Positions 1 through 8,430 are shown, counted from the stretch's first letter. The stretch: 14,464 bases of DNA from Euperipatoides rowelli (GCA_003024985.2 PXIH01S0015716.1), one strand, 5' to 3'. Notes: generated by a model not told the origin, from the sequence alone. Program-made: numbers and translations.

Positions 1-180
1 TTTCTCACTGATTTTAGTATATTTTCTTTACAGTCCTAACCTTACCATAACCCTGAACCCTATGATAATCTAGAGGTGAAATAATCCTTTGCTGATTGCC
101 AAATTTGACAATTTCAACTTACTTATGTCAGCCATATTGGTGGGCATATAACGGATCTTGATCCAGCTTTTATCCAAAAA

Positions 181-194
181 CTAATTATAATTAG
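181..194. repeat. Perfect 14-bp palindrome
   Basis: CTAATTATAATTAG reads the same on both strands. It lies just outside the left arm of the large inverted repeat and shares the CTAAT/ATTAG wording of that family, so it is probably part of the same repeat sequence and not an independent site. Confidence 0.6.
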
Positions 195-239
195 TTGAAA
201 CTAAAATTCTCTACTGGGTATGGGAAAAATTAGTTTTCA

Positions 240-335
240 CTAGTCAAAAACTAAATATAAATAGTTTTTGCTAGATAAAATTGTTTTAACGATATATCAT
301 TGTAAATATCTGAAATTAGTCGAAACTCATTTTAA
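240..335 (+). repeat. Outer inverted repeat, left arm
   Basis: This arm matches the reverse complement of 2308-2422. The best core is GATATATCATTGTAAAT (291-307), exactly complementary to 2336-2352. The flanks CTAGATAAAA and AAATTAGT(C/T)GAAACT also match, with one gap of roughly 18 bases. The paired arms enclose about 2 kb holding further inverted and direct repeats. This looks like the two ends of a decayed, non-autonomous mobile element, or two opposed copies of one short element. No transposase is visible between the arms and no clean target-site duplication was found. Confidence 0.65.
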
Positions 336-1139
336 CTAGTTTTATTTGCATGAATTTCTTTTTCCGCATAATTTCTATTGCGGTGGCGGAGTCATATCCA
401 ATTATATTTTGATCAATATAATAAAATGTGAAAGAATACATCTCAAATTCATTTTTGTTAAATTATTGAAATTTTTCGTATTTAAATATGCACTGTTTTT
501 TAAATCTAATTTATACATCCCAAAAGTCTGAGAGAAGAAAGAGGGATGGAAAAGGCGGAAAAGAAAATTAATTTAAGGAGGGAAATCAATTTAAGGAAAT
601 AATTATTCCTACGTGATGTTGAACCAAAACTTTCCTACAGTTCTTATTCCTATGGGGAACACTTAACCGACAGATCATTTGCTCATGCGTAGAATCGTAT
701 ACATTGTAGAATATTGTATTTAAATACATATTAATGTTTTTTAATTAGAAGTGTCTTAGAAGCTAGTACATTTTATGTAATGGCTTACATATTTTTAATT
801 AAAAAAGATCTCCATTCCAACATTTTGGTTTACAACCAGTTTGTGTTCGGGAAATACGATAATCAAATAATATGCATGCGTAGTTAACTACACCCTGTAG
901 GAATAACACCGGCCATAATTTAATATGTAAAGATCTCTCGATCTAAACATAAGAATAAATAAATCAACACACTATAACTTGGATTACACTAATGGTTATA
1001 CTTCAATAAATTAGGCATCAAGCAATCTATCAATAAATCTAATTTTAATTACTGACTTATTACTTTCTGTAAATATCATTATTTTTACTTTTGACTAATT
1101 AAAACTAGTCTTTTCTATATAGTACAGCTGTTAACCAGA

Positions 1140-1224
1140 ACAATTGTGCACTTCATGATAAAAGTATGAAATTTTTACCATAGGTAGTATGAACCATTAT
1201 ATTTAAAATTTGATGTGGAGGGAA
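1140..1224 (+). repeat. Inner inverted repeat, left arm
   Basis: About 85 bp, from ACAATTGT to GATGTGGAGGGA, corresponding to the reverse complement of 1596-1680 and of 1955-2039 with small indels. The 371 bases between this arm and the first right arm contain a G-rich stretch with GGGGGCCCC, a CTGAAG/CTTCAG hairpin near 1304-1320 and the phrase AAGATGGCGGCC, but no credible gene. The arrangement fits a MITE-like or fold-back element of about 540 bp. Confidence 0.7.
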
Positions 1225-1556
1225 GACAGATTCCAGATGTTTGGGGTCTGGGGGCCCCACTAATTAGCATATTTAGCTTATTTTAACATCATTTCTGAAT
1301 TTGCTGAAGGGAAACTTCAGAAATCATCGTATCCTAGTACCCAGAATGCTTTGGGATGATTTCTGATACATTTTGGGAAATTTTGAAAAATTCAAGATGG
1401 CGGCCAAATTTTTTTTTTTTAATTTTTCGATGGGGATGTGTTCAGGAATAAATTCTGGGTAGTATGTGAAGTCATAGACCTGAGCAGAATGATGCACTAT
1501 CGAATTAGAGCATTTTTTGGCTGAATATATTCTAATTTTTGTCAAAGTGCCTTAAA

Positions 1557-1689
1557 ACAACGACCTCTAGCTAACCACAGAGGTCAAATAAAATTTCCCT
1601 CCACATCTAAATATAAACATTATGTTATATACTAGCTATGGTAAACATTTCATACACTTTGTCATAAAATGTACAATTGTACAAAAATA
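1557..1689 (+). repeat. 133-bp direct repeat, copy 1 (with inner inverted-repeat right arm)
   Basis: Copy 1 of an ungapped 133-bp duplication whose second copy lies exactly 359 bp downstream. By eye there are about six mismatches. The repeat opens with a perfect 7-bp hairpin, GACCTCT / AGAGGTC, around a 10-base loop (1562-1585). Bases 1596-1680 are the reverse complement of the arm at 1140-1224. Confidence 0.85.
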
Positions 1690-1850
1690 GGATGCAAACA
1701 ACTCTGTGTTATCATTTATTTTTAGGAGCGGGGAAAAATGATTAGATGCAACAAAATTTTCTCATTGGGAAATTTTTTTTTACCCATTTCCTTATTCTTA
1801 AATTAAAGATTAGATAGAAAAAGAAAAAAAAAACATTAATCATAAAAAAA

Positions 1851-1875
1851 TTTGACCTCTGTGATTAGTTATAGG
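1851..1875 (+). repeat. 25-bp inverted partner of the GACCTCT hairpin
   Basis: TTTGACCTCTGTGATTAG and the following bases are the reverse complement of 1923-1947 with three mismatches. Copy 2 of the direct repeat therefore has its own inverted partner only about 47 bases upstream. This suggests that the termini of a second, shorter copy of the element lie here. Confidence 0.6.
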
Positions 1876-1915
1876 TGATTGGTGTAGATCTATGTGGTTA
1901 AATCATAGACCTACA

Positions 1916-2048
1916 ACAATGACCTCTAGCTAACCACAGAGGTCAAATAAAATTTTCCTCCACATCTCAATTTAAACATTATGTTATATACTAGCTATGG
2001 TAAACATTTCATACACTTTGTCATAAAATGTACAATTCTGCAAAAATA
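1916..2048 (+). repeat. 133-bp direct repeat, copy 2
   Basis: About 95% identical to 1557-1689 by eye, with no gaps. It holds the same GACCTCT/AGAGGTC hairpin (1921-1944), and 1955-2039 is complementary to 1140-1224. High identity over the whole length points to a fairly recent duplication or insertion of a second family member. Confidence 0.85.
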
Positions 2049-2117
2049 CTCAGTTAGGCAGCTGCACTAATATACAGTGTACATTTAATAATTTGCAACT
2101 TTTTCATTTTCTCTTCG

Positions 2118-2255
2118 CAATTATGATTCACACAAGCCTGATAGAGGAGGATCAGGGTAGTATTAAGAGTAGGATATCGTTTAATAAAATAAAATGTAAA
2201 AAATATGGTTTAATCCTACCCTGACCCTATATAAGAGTTGTGTGAATTATAATTG
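2118..2255. repeat. Imperfect hairpin, arms 2118-2160 and 2216-2255
   Basis: The left arm begins CAATTATGATTCACACAA and ends GATCAGGGTAG. The right arm is close to its reverse complement, beginning CTACCCTGACCCTATATAAG. Inside the 55-base spacer, GTAGGAT and ATCCTAC extend the pairing. The right arm also resembles a stretch near the window start (about 35-68, CCTAACCTTACCATAACCCT). Confidence 0.6.
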
Positions 2256-2307
2256 TGTGGGGGTGGGGGAGGGGTAAAAAACTGCCAATTATTTTACTTT
2301 CACCGAA

Positions 2308-2422
2308 TTAATATTAGTTTCAACTAATTTAGGAAATTTACAATGATATATCGCTAATACTAATTTTATCTAGATAAAACTAATTTTAGAAAATAGCATT
2401 AGTTCCTTTTAGTTTTGACTAA
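2308..2422 (-). repeat. Outer inverted repeat, right arm
   Basis: Reverse-complement partner of 240-335, with the exact 17-base core at 2336-2352. It includes a perfect 16-bp palindrome, TTTTATCTAGATAAAA, at 2364-2379. It closes the repeat cluster that starts near 240. Confidence 0.65.
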
Positions 2423-2649
2423 TTAATTATATTAGGCTTATATAGTTGTATTGGATTATAGATTATAATAAAAACATTTTGATTAAGCTATAGCCTACTG
2501 ATAATTTGAAATTAATAATAATCAAGAATAACAGGTGAAATTAGGATCATTTGTAAGTTATATAATTAAATAATCTTAAGATTATGGAATAAATGGATTA
2601 ATAAAGTATTGCAGTTAACATGACTACATGAAATTGAACCTGCAGCAGC

Positions 2650-2739
<90 letters not shown>
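2650..2739 (+). repeat. (TAA)30 microsatellite
   Basis: Thirty uninterrupted TAA units, counted base by base over 90 bp. A perfect run of this length is expected to be polymorphic. It lies in the intron about 400 bp upstream of the first exon in the window and has no evident coding role. Confidence 0.97.
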
Positions 2740-2740
<1 letters not shown>

Positions 2741-2760
2741 GAAAATCCACCAGTATCTCC

Positions 2761-2782
2761 AATAATAATAATAATAATTATT

Positions 2783-2815
<33 letters not shown>

Positions 2816-2816
2816 T
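2761..2816 (+). repeat. (AAT)n then (TA)n low-complexity run
   Basis: Six AAT units (2761-2778) run into alternating TA with one G interruption. It is separated from the (TAA)30 array by about 20 bases of ordinary sequence, so the two are probably parts of one expanding microsatellite region. Confidence 0.9.
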
Positions 2817-3142
2817 TAAGGGTGTTGGGGTTGCATAATTAGTTCATTCAAAATTGAAGAGATACAGTGCTGTAGAGAATGAAAAATAAATATCTAAAAA
2901 AAATGGGTTTATTGATATGTATGAAAATCTAACAAAATAATTTGGACTGCAAAAATAAAAGAAAGAGGAATAATAGTTCTTATTTCTTCATATTGGCTCG
3001 AATTCAATATTTCAACATGATATTTAATTTTAGGCTAAACTTCAAGTTCTTTTCAGAACGACAGTTGATAACAAAAATATAATACCATAATCAATCATTA
3101 ATTAGATGCAAATTTAATAACTGTTTTTGCTTTTATTTACAG

Positions 3143-3271
3143 GACCTCCAGACCCAACTCGAGGAAGAACAGCGAGCACGTGATGAAGCTCGCGAAGCGT
3201 ACAACCTGTCTGAGAGACGTTGCAACGTCCTACAAGGAGAGCTGGAGGAACTCAGAACCGCCCTGGAACAG
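3143..3271 (+). CDS. Mhc: Muscle myosin heavy chain, rod exon 'A' (43 codons, partial gene)
   Basis: A coding exon of the light meromyosin (LMM) coiled-coil rod, which packs into the thick-filament backbone. Translation begins DLQTQLEEEQRARDEAREAY and ends ELEELRTALEQ, a near-verbatim invertebrate muscle myosin segment. Hydrophobic a/d positions alternate with clusters of E, R and K, as expected of a two-stranded coiled coil. The acceptor is TTTTATTTACAG|GAC and the donor CAG|GTAAAA, giving 129 nt, phase 0 at both ends. By alignment from memory it corresponds roughly to residues 1650-1695 of human beta-cardiac myosin. The motor domain, neck and most of the rod are encoded upstream of the window. 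In molluscs the same rod exons also serve the rod-only product catchin/myorod (known for the family, not shown here). Confidence 0.97.
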
Positions 3272-3551
3272 GTAAAATAACATTTATTATAATTTTTAAT
3301 CTTTCATTTTAATGGTTTGATAATTTAAATGTTAGTCTTAGTATGTCTTTACCAGTCTTATCATGTCTTTATCAACACCACTAAGATTGGTTGTGTTTAT
3401 TTAACACTGCAAACTAGATTTTAAAAGTTTTCACCATAGTTATCAGTATAATAAAGCTATTTTATTAATAGAATGAAAAATAGTTTTTTTGAAATCCGGA
3501 TTCTTTTAATATTAAAGCTATTAATTTTTATCGTTTTCATTATCTTAATAG
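3272..3551 (+). other. Intron A-B (280 bp)
   Basis: GT...AG intron between phase-0 exons. It is AT-rich and holds a short imperfect repeat (GTCTTAGTATGTCTTTACCA then GTCTTATCATGTCTTTATCA near 3334-3376). It ends in a T-rich tract and TTAATAG. Confidence 0.92.
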
Positions 3552-3683
3552 GCTGAACGTGCACGGAAGTCCGCTGAAAACGAGCTGTCTGATGCCAGTG
3601 AGCGCGTAACTGAGCTAACTGCTCAAGCCACGTCTCTCAGCAGCGCCAAGAGGAAGCTTGAGGGAGAACTTCAGACATTACAT
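3552..3683 (+). CDS. Mhc: Muscle myosin heavy chain, rod exon 'B' (44 codons)
   Basis: Continues the LMM coiled coil without a break. Translation begins AERARKSAENELSDASERV and ends KRKLEGELQTLH. The ERARK-AENEL-ASERV-L pattern and the KRKLEGELQ block are standard for invertebrate muscle myosin II. Acceptor TTATCTTAATAG|GCT; donor CAT|GTAAAT, in which the last exon base is T, a weaker-than-usual donor. It is 132 nt, phase 0 on both sides, and separated from the next exon by only 105 bp. No stop or frameshift is seen. Confidence 0.97.
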
Positions 3684-3788
3684 GTAAATGAATAATTTAA
3701 TAAATTAAATGAGTATAGTGAATTTATCTTTTAGAAACTGTACCAGCTGTACTAACAGCAAAGTTTATAATGATATGTTATTTTACAG
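3684..3788 (+). other. Intron B-C (105 bp)
   Basis: Short GT...AG intron, opening GTAAATG and closing TTATTTTACAG. It is the smallest intron in the window. Confidence 0.93.
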
Positions 3789-4028
3789 GCCGACCTTGAT
3801 GAAATGCTAAATGAGGTGAAGCAGTCTGAAGAGAAGGCCAAGAAGGCCATGTCAGATGCAGCCCGTCTGGCTGATGAACTTCGTCAGGAACAAGAACATG
3901 CTATGCATGTGGAAAAGAATCGTAAAGCATTGGAGGCTCAAATTAAAGAACTACAAGTCCGACTTGATGAAGCAGAGGCACAGGCTCTTAAAGGAGGAAA
4001 GAGAATCATACAAAAACTCGAACAGAGG
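3789..4028 (+). CDS. Mhc: Muscle myosin heavy chain, rod exon 'C' with skip-residue motif (80 codons)
   Basis: The longest rod exon in the window. Translation begins ADLDEMLNEVKQSEEKAKKA, passes through AARLADELRQEQEHAM and KELQVRLDEAEAQALKGGKR, and ends IIQKLEQR. The ALKGGK motif (Gly69-Gly70 of the exon) marks the fourth skip residue of the myosin rod (Gly1807 in human beta-cardiac myosin, from memory), where one extra residue shifts the heptad register. Acceptor TTATTTTACAG|GCC; donor AGG|GTAAGA is strong. It is 240 nt, phase 0. An internal ATG at 3804 opens a frame on its own, but this is the exon body and not a start codon. Confidence 0.98.
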
Positions 4029-4570
4029 GTAAGAATTTACAATTAGAATTTCTTTAAATGGGTAATATTAACACAATGGGCAAATTTTCTAACATGTTTT
4101 GCGTTAACCTGAGTAACATAATGAAGGAATTTCTTGAAAGTTTTTCTATTACAGAATATTTAGAATTAGCTATGTTATAAATTTAATTATTTACTTCATA
4201 CTTCCAATCCCTGCCAAGTCACATATGAATCTACACAAATTTATTTCTCACAATCTACTTTATACTATTGTTTCTTCCTGTAAACACATGTCCAGTCTAT
4301 CTAAGTAATTGGCATAAATAGTGCAGCAATATCTAATAATTCATAGTTGTCTATCAAATGTATTACAATCGATTCAAATCCATTTTCTAAACTTACACTG
4401 TGAAAAATGGAGGTTAAAAATAGATACTCTGGTCTGGTACTTCTATATGATTATCTACAAATTATTTTAATATTCTACTAAGAAATTAGAGGCAAAGTTT
4501 AATATCGACTTTATTTTAAATTATTATAATTCCAAAAAAGGTTTTTGTTTACTATAAGAAGTATTCTTAA

Positions 4571-4730
4571 CAGTTTGATGACATCATCTATTGTACACAT
4601 GTTTTGATATCATCTGTAGTAAGCTACACACATTTTCATGACATCATTTTTGGTAACATGTTTTGATATCATTTATGGTATTCATGTTTTGATTAATTTA
4701 CATCATCTATGGTACAGATGTTTTAAAAAC
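4571..4730 (+). repeat. Degenerate ~26-34 bp tandem repeat, about five units
   Basis: Five loosely conserved units of the form TTTTGATGACATCATCTATGG followed by TA and CACATG: 4571-4601, about 4602-4632, 4633-4660, 4661-4686 and 4687-4730. Two units keep the octamer TGACATCA (4579-4586 and 4639-4646). Others have TGATATCA or a short insertion. The array reads as an old minisatellite. Confidence 0.65.
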
Positions 4731-5864
4731 TATTATATGCTAAAGAATTTTTCATATCAATATGAATTTCATTTAAAGTATGTTTTAATGTGCTGCGTGT
4801 TTTATTGAATAATGTTTGAAAAAGATATTATGGTTCTAAAAAATACACTGATGATGTCATTAAAACTATTAAGAAGAGATAATTCTTAGATTTTATTTAA
4901 AAAAAATAAAGTCTTTCCGGAAATTATAATTAAAAGTAATGTTGATATTTATTATAATCGGGTCATTTAAAAAATGGTGTTTATTTTTAATACTCCAACA
5001 CAATTTTTTTTAAAAAAAAAATTAAAAATGATTTTAATATCAGATAAATCAATTGTTGAAGTATTTTCCCTCAAATATTTAAAATGACAGATGAATGAAA
5101 GCAAAGTTATGAACATACAACTAAGAGTAAGACCTATTTCACATTGATAATTATTTCAACCATGCTTCAACTTGAACAAAGGTTTTGCATTTAAAGGATG
5201 ATGTCATTCCTGTATAGCCATATGTCAATTTATCTTAAACCTTGCAAACACAACTCACATCTTAAAGATGGATAGTTTAATTATTATACAATATCAATTA
5301 AATATCAGTTAATAATATTATCATAGTTAATGTGAAAATTTTAGTTTGTAAAATGACACTTAAGTTTTCTATGATAGTAATAGTTTGCTAAAAGAAGCAG
5401 CATGTCTTTCTTTTTTATAATAGATAAATAAACTAAAATGAAACCCGCTTTAATTACCTATTGTCATACCAAAGCGAACGTCACTATTTCACAAACATTA
5501 ATCACAGTTGTATGTATTTGATGTATTCTTAAAAAAAAGTAAATTCAAGCTAAAAAGATTTGTATAAAAAATATTGAAATGTTTATTTACTTAATACCTA
5601 TATTAGGCTACTTATTACTATTTTTGAGCTGAAAAAAAACTTTAAATGAAAAATAATAATAATAATTGAATCACTTTTTTTGCTAATGCAAGCTATGACT
5701 CATCTTTCAATATGTGTGTTTGTAAGATATGATTAAAACAGAAAAAAAAAATCATTTCTCTTCCCCAAGATTTGATCCTGGCTGAGGGAAAATATTTTTT
5801 TGCAGTTTCATCTGATCGTTTTAATTTATTAGCATTTTAGTTTTCACGTGGGTGATTTTTCAAG

Positions 5865-5880
5865 TCTCTCTCTCTCTCTC
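5865..5880 (+). repeat. (TC)8 dinucleotide run
   Basis: Eight perfect TC units within intron C-D, immediately followed by an AT-rich tract. Simple repeat with no visible function. Confidence 0.9.
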
Positions 5881-5885
5881 TAATA

Positions 5886-6075
5886 AATATATATTGTATA
5901 AACTGTCTGTTTATATACTCTATATATATATTGTACACATAGAGTAAATATACATTGCATAATATATACTATATATAGTACATATATATTAATACAGTGA
6001 ATATCTACTGCAATTATATTGTACTTTGAATTTATACTGTTTTATAGATAATATACTATACATAGTATATATTAT
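5886..6075 (+). repeat. AT-rich block with recurring ATATACTATATA/TATATTGTAC motifs
   Basis: Loosely repeated phrases such as TATATTGTACA, ATAGAGTAAATATACATTG and ATATACTATATATAGTACAT occur in both orientations, giving many short palindromes. Low sequence complexity; probably decayed simple repeat. Confidence 0.5.
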
Positions 6076-6290
6076 GTACAATTATAACAGTACACCTAAT
6101 TTATGATTGAATGTGTTTGCAATAAAGGATTATCTTAATATTATGTATATATGACAATCTACCATAGATAGGCCTATGAGCTTCATTAATCTAATGTTTT
6201 TGTCATTTCACATTACTCTAAGCTTATTTTGCAAATACTTTAAACATTAATAAAAGCATATATTTAATTGAAATCGTTTACTTGGTGTAG

Positions 6291-6491
6291 GTTCGAGACT
6301 TAGAAGTTGAGCTGGACAATGAACAACGTCGTCACTCAGAAACCCAAAAGAACATTCGCAAGAACGAACGCCGTATTAAGGAATTAATTTTCCAATCAGA
6401 AGAGGATCGCAAGAACCACGAACGCATGCAAGATCTGGTTGATAAACTGCAGCAGAAAATTAAGACATACAAGAGGCAGATCGAGGAAGCC
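6291..6491 (+). CDS. Mhc: Muscle myosin heavy chain, rod exon 'D' (67 codons; assembly-critical region)
   Basis: Translation begins [20 protein letters not shown], continues [20 protein letters not shown] and [20 protein letters not shown], and ends RQIEEA. This is the most conserved stretch near the C-terminus of muscle myosin. The short assembly-competence domain mapped in vertebrate myosin lies in or close to it, so it should be needed for filament formation (family knowledge). Acceptor TTACTTGGTGTAG|GTT is less pyrimidine-rich than the others; donor GCC|GTAAGT has a full GTAAGT intron side. It is 201 nt, phase 0. Every known protein end in this window must be joined downstream of it. Confidence 0.98.
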
Positions 6492-8134
6492 GTAAGTATT
6501 GTCTTTCATTTTTGTAATGTTTTCATAATTTGATTATAAAATACAATAATTTTAAAACTTTTGGTTTAGTTGTCTTTTTGTGGCGGCTATTCTGAAATTA
6601 TGAATGTAATTAAAAATAATAGGTTTATAAATAGTGGCAAAATAAATGATTAAATTGTTGTCTTTTCTAATTTCTCATTTATTTTGATTTAGACTCACTA
6701 TACAAAATAATTATTTACACAATGCTAAACAAAAACCTTGAATTGTTGTAGTTGTCTTAAAAGTGTAAAAAAAAACATATAAGGCACATACAATATACAA
6801 TCCTTGGGATAGTTTTATTTCAGTTTATGTTAGAATAATTATAAGAGATCTTGAAACTTAGCACAAATGCCCAGTTTTATTAAAATATGCAAGCATTCTG
6901 TAGAAAAAATAAATTATTGGTCCAATTACAGACAGTCTATTTTGCTTAGTTCAACAAAAAAGCCAATTATAGAGCATTGTTCAATAAATTTATTACAAAT
7001 TGGATACAAATATTTTTTTTTGAGACAGCTACCCTTCATTTCAAAAATCTTCAAATAATGTATGTACTATTTATGATGCACCTAAAGAAAAATATTTTTT
7101 TCCATTTTAATTCAAAATATAGCCTACTGTACTTTCACAGATTGTTGTTAAATTAACAATCTTAATCTCTCACATATGTGTCTATGTGCATGCTGATGGT
7201 ATACATTTATGGGCATATATTTTGTTTAAGGATTTTATTTTTGTTTAGTAGTATTTCTACAGATTGGTTTTTTTAAAAATTGATTTAAGGTTATATCATA
7301 TAAGGTTAGTTTGGCACTAGACAAAATATTTACCATAGATGTATTATTTAATAGATTTATTAAATATAATTAATTGTCTTTTTCTTTGCAAATTCATGAT
7401 TTAATTGTCTTTATAGATTCTCTAAACATATATAAAATATTGTAGCTTTCATAACATTACAAAATCTTGTATGTTGCTATCATTTAAAATAGTTTGGTAT
7501 GTTAAGGTTTCCCAAAGTGAAGCATTTCAGTACTAGATTAATAATCAAATCAGGAAAGAATTGTTTGAAAAAAATAAAATAAAGTAGGTACAGATAGACA
7601 GACAAACTGATGTTGAAATTCATATCATTTCTAGAATTTTTAAAGATGAACCTAATGCAGAAGTTAGGTGACTCTAGATTCTAAGAATTAAGAGTTATAT
7701 TGTGCACAGACAGACAAATTCAAATTCATAACATTTTTAACACATTTAGAGCTGAACGTAATACAAAATGTTTGGTTGCTCTAGCTTCTAAGCATCAAGA
7801 GTTATAATGTGTACAGACAGACAAATTGTAATTCATATTAATGTATTTCTAGAATTTTTGAGATGAACCTAATACACAAAGTTGGGTGATTCTTGCTTCT
7901 AAGGATCAAGAGTTATGTTGGGCACAGACAAACAGATAAATTGAAATTTGAATTCATATCATTTTTAGAAATTTTAGAGATGAACCTAATATTGAAAGTT
8001 TGGTGACTAGAAATTCTTTTAATTTTAACTTTTCTATCATAGTTATCGTTTTTTATTTTGTATAAATCTTACTTTCATGATATGCAAAACTATTTAAATA
8101 TTTATTTGTGATTTCTTTTCTCTCTCTTTTACAG
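6492..8134 (+). other. Intron D-E (1643 bp)
   Basis: GT...AG intron with donor GTAAGT and a long pyrimidine tract before ACAG. AT-rich and non-coding by inspection: the open frame near 6867-7058 does not read as protein of any family I know. One TGCATG lies at 7187-7192. The 3' third is occupied by a four-unit tandem repeat (7588-8010). Confidence 0.9.
7588..8010 (+). repeat. Tandem repeat, four units of about 107-116 bp
   Basis: Units start at 7588, 7704, 7811 and 7922, each with G(T/C)ACAGA. Each unit runs: (G)CACAGACAGACAAA, AATTCATATCATTT, CTAGAATTTTTGAGATGAAC, CTAATAC-AAAGTTTGGTGA, CTCTAGCTTCTAAG and ATCAAGAGTTATATTG. The last unit is truncated after TTTGGTGACTAG. Units differ by substitutions and small indels, so the array is old. 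Similar phrases (ATGAACCTAA..CAAAGTTTGGTGA, CAGACAGACA) are, from memory, common in dispersed repeats of marine invertebrates; that point is recollection and not a search result. Confidence 0.85.
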
Positions 8135-8317
8135 GAAGAAATTGCAAACATTAACCTAAACAAATATCGTAAAATCCAGCACGAATTAGAAGATGCTGAA
8201 GAACGCGCTGATGTAGCAGAAAATACATGTGCCAAGCTGCGGGCCAAGAATCGCAGTTCTGTTTCCGTCACCCGAGTATCAGGGGTATTTGAATTTGATT
8301 CTTCTGATGAGGAATGA
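8135..8317 (+). CDS. Mhc: Muscle myosin heavy chain, last rod exon 'E' with acidic tail end (60 codons + stop)
   Basis: Completes the coiled coil ([20 protein letters not shown], then [20 protein letters not shown]) and passes into the non-helical tailpiece [20 protein letters not shown] followed by TGA at 8315-8317. Acceptor CTCTCTCTTTTACAG|GAA is strong. If the exon is retained to its stop, the protein ends in an acidic tail with a DSSDEE casein-kinase-2-like site. Two in-frame phase-0 donor candidates inside the exon, CGA|GTATCA after 8275 and GGG|GTATTT after 8284, would replace [13 protein letters not shown] or [10 protein letters not shown] with a downstream tail. Both are weak, which fits regulated use. 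The helix-forming part (residues 1-40) is conserved; the tail from SSVSV onward is where muscle myosins vary. Confidence 0.95.
   Translation, partial: EEIANINLNKYRKIQHELEDAEERADVAENTCAKLRAKNRSSVSVTRVSGVFEFDSSDEE
8273..8290 (+). promoter_or_regulatory. Candidate internal 5' splice sites in exon E
   Basis: Two GT dinucleotides at codon starts, 8276 (CGA|GTATCA) and 8285 (GGG|GTATTT), are the only reasonable phase-0 donors after the end of the coiled coil. All visible downstream tail exons are entered in frame 0, so one of these (or skipping of exon E altogether) is needed to use them. I cannot tell which is used. Both depart from the AG|GTAAGT consensus at several positions. Confidence 0.45.
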
Positions 8318-8430
8318 GCTAAGAATTGTGTGTCCACATTCACTGCTTAGGCTATAGGGGATGGGGGTTGGAGTGAGATAAATTAGCATGAACTAAAAAT
8401 AATAATAATAAAATTTAAAAAAATTAAATC
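8318..8430 (+). other. Probable 3'UTR of the exon-E (acidic tail) isoform
   Basis: Sequence after the TGA, with AATAAA at 8407-8412 about 90 bases downstream, would give a very short 3'UTR. A GTGAGA donor-like site at 8373 also lies here. The cleavage site cannot be placed; the end given is approximate. Confidence 0.5.
8407..8412 (+). terminator. Polyadenylation signal AATAAA (exon E isoform)
   Basis: First canonical hexamer after the exon E stop codon, within an AAT-rich run. Such hexamers are frequent in AT-rich DNA, so support comes mainly from its position. Confidence 0.4.

Larger units (their letters stand above)
1..3142 (+). other. Upstream intron (3' part), non-coding, repeat-rich
   Basis: Apart from the repeats listed separately, I see no coding exon here on either strand: short open frames exist but none reads as coiled coil or as a known family. 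The stretch ends at a normal acceptor (pyrimidine-rich tract, then TTTACAG) directly before the first recognisable myosin exon at 3143. It is therefore at least the 3' part of the intron preceding that exon. The first bases (about 1-32) also resemble an acceptor, but all frames after it close quickly. The stretch is strongly A+T-rich. Confidence 0.8.
4029..6290 (+). other. Intron C-D (2262 bp)
   Basis: A GT...AG intron with a strong donor (GTAAGA) and a relatively weak acceptor (TTACTTGGTGTAG). No coding sequence is visible on either strand. It holds a degenerate tandem repeat (4571-4730), TGATGTCA octamers at 4852-4859 and 5199-5206, a (TC)8 run and an AT-rich, partly palindromic block (about 5886-6075). 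The rest is plain AT-rich intron sequence. Confidence 0.9.

Noticed and set aside
20-70. Acceptor-like TTTCTTTACAG at 22-32 as a possible upstream myosin exon
   Set aside because: All three frames after it close within about 15 codons and none resembles coiled-coil rod; the following CCTAACCTTACCATAACCCT resembles the repeat at 2216-2240.
346-531. 61-residue open frame on the + strand
   Set aside because: Hydrophobic, F/Y/I-rich reading of AT-rich repeat-flanking intron, with no coding signature and no splice context.
1324-1545. 73-residue open frame on the - strand
   Set aside because: Lies between the inner inverted-repeat arms; composition (K, S, I) follows the base content and matches no transposase or other family I know.
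3868-4860. CTGATGA boxes (in exon C and near 4848) as hammerhead ribozyme cores
   Set aside because: No GAAA box and paired stems at suitable spacing were found; the first is coding sequence (Leu-Ala-Asp-Glu).
2650-8010. Repeat arrays as a CRISPR locus
   Set aside because: Units are simple or degenerate tandem repeats without unique spacers, inside introns of a eukaryotic gene.
8053-8343. 96-residue open frame on the - strand
   Set aside because: Antisense shadow of exon E; its Ser/Arg richness mirrors the Glu/Ala codons of the real coding strand.
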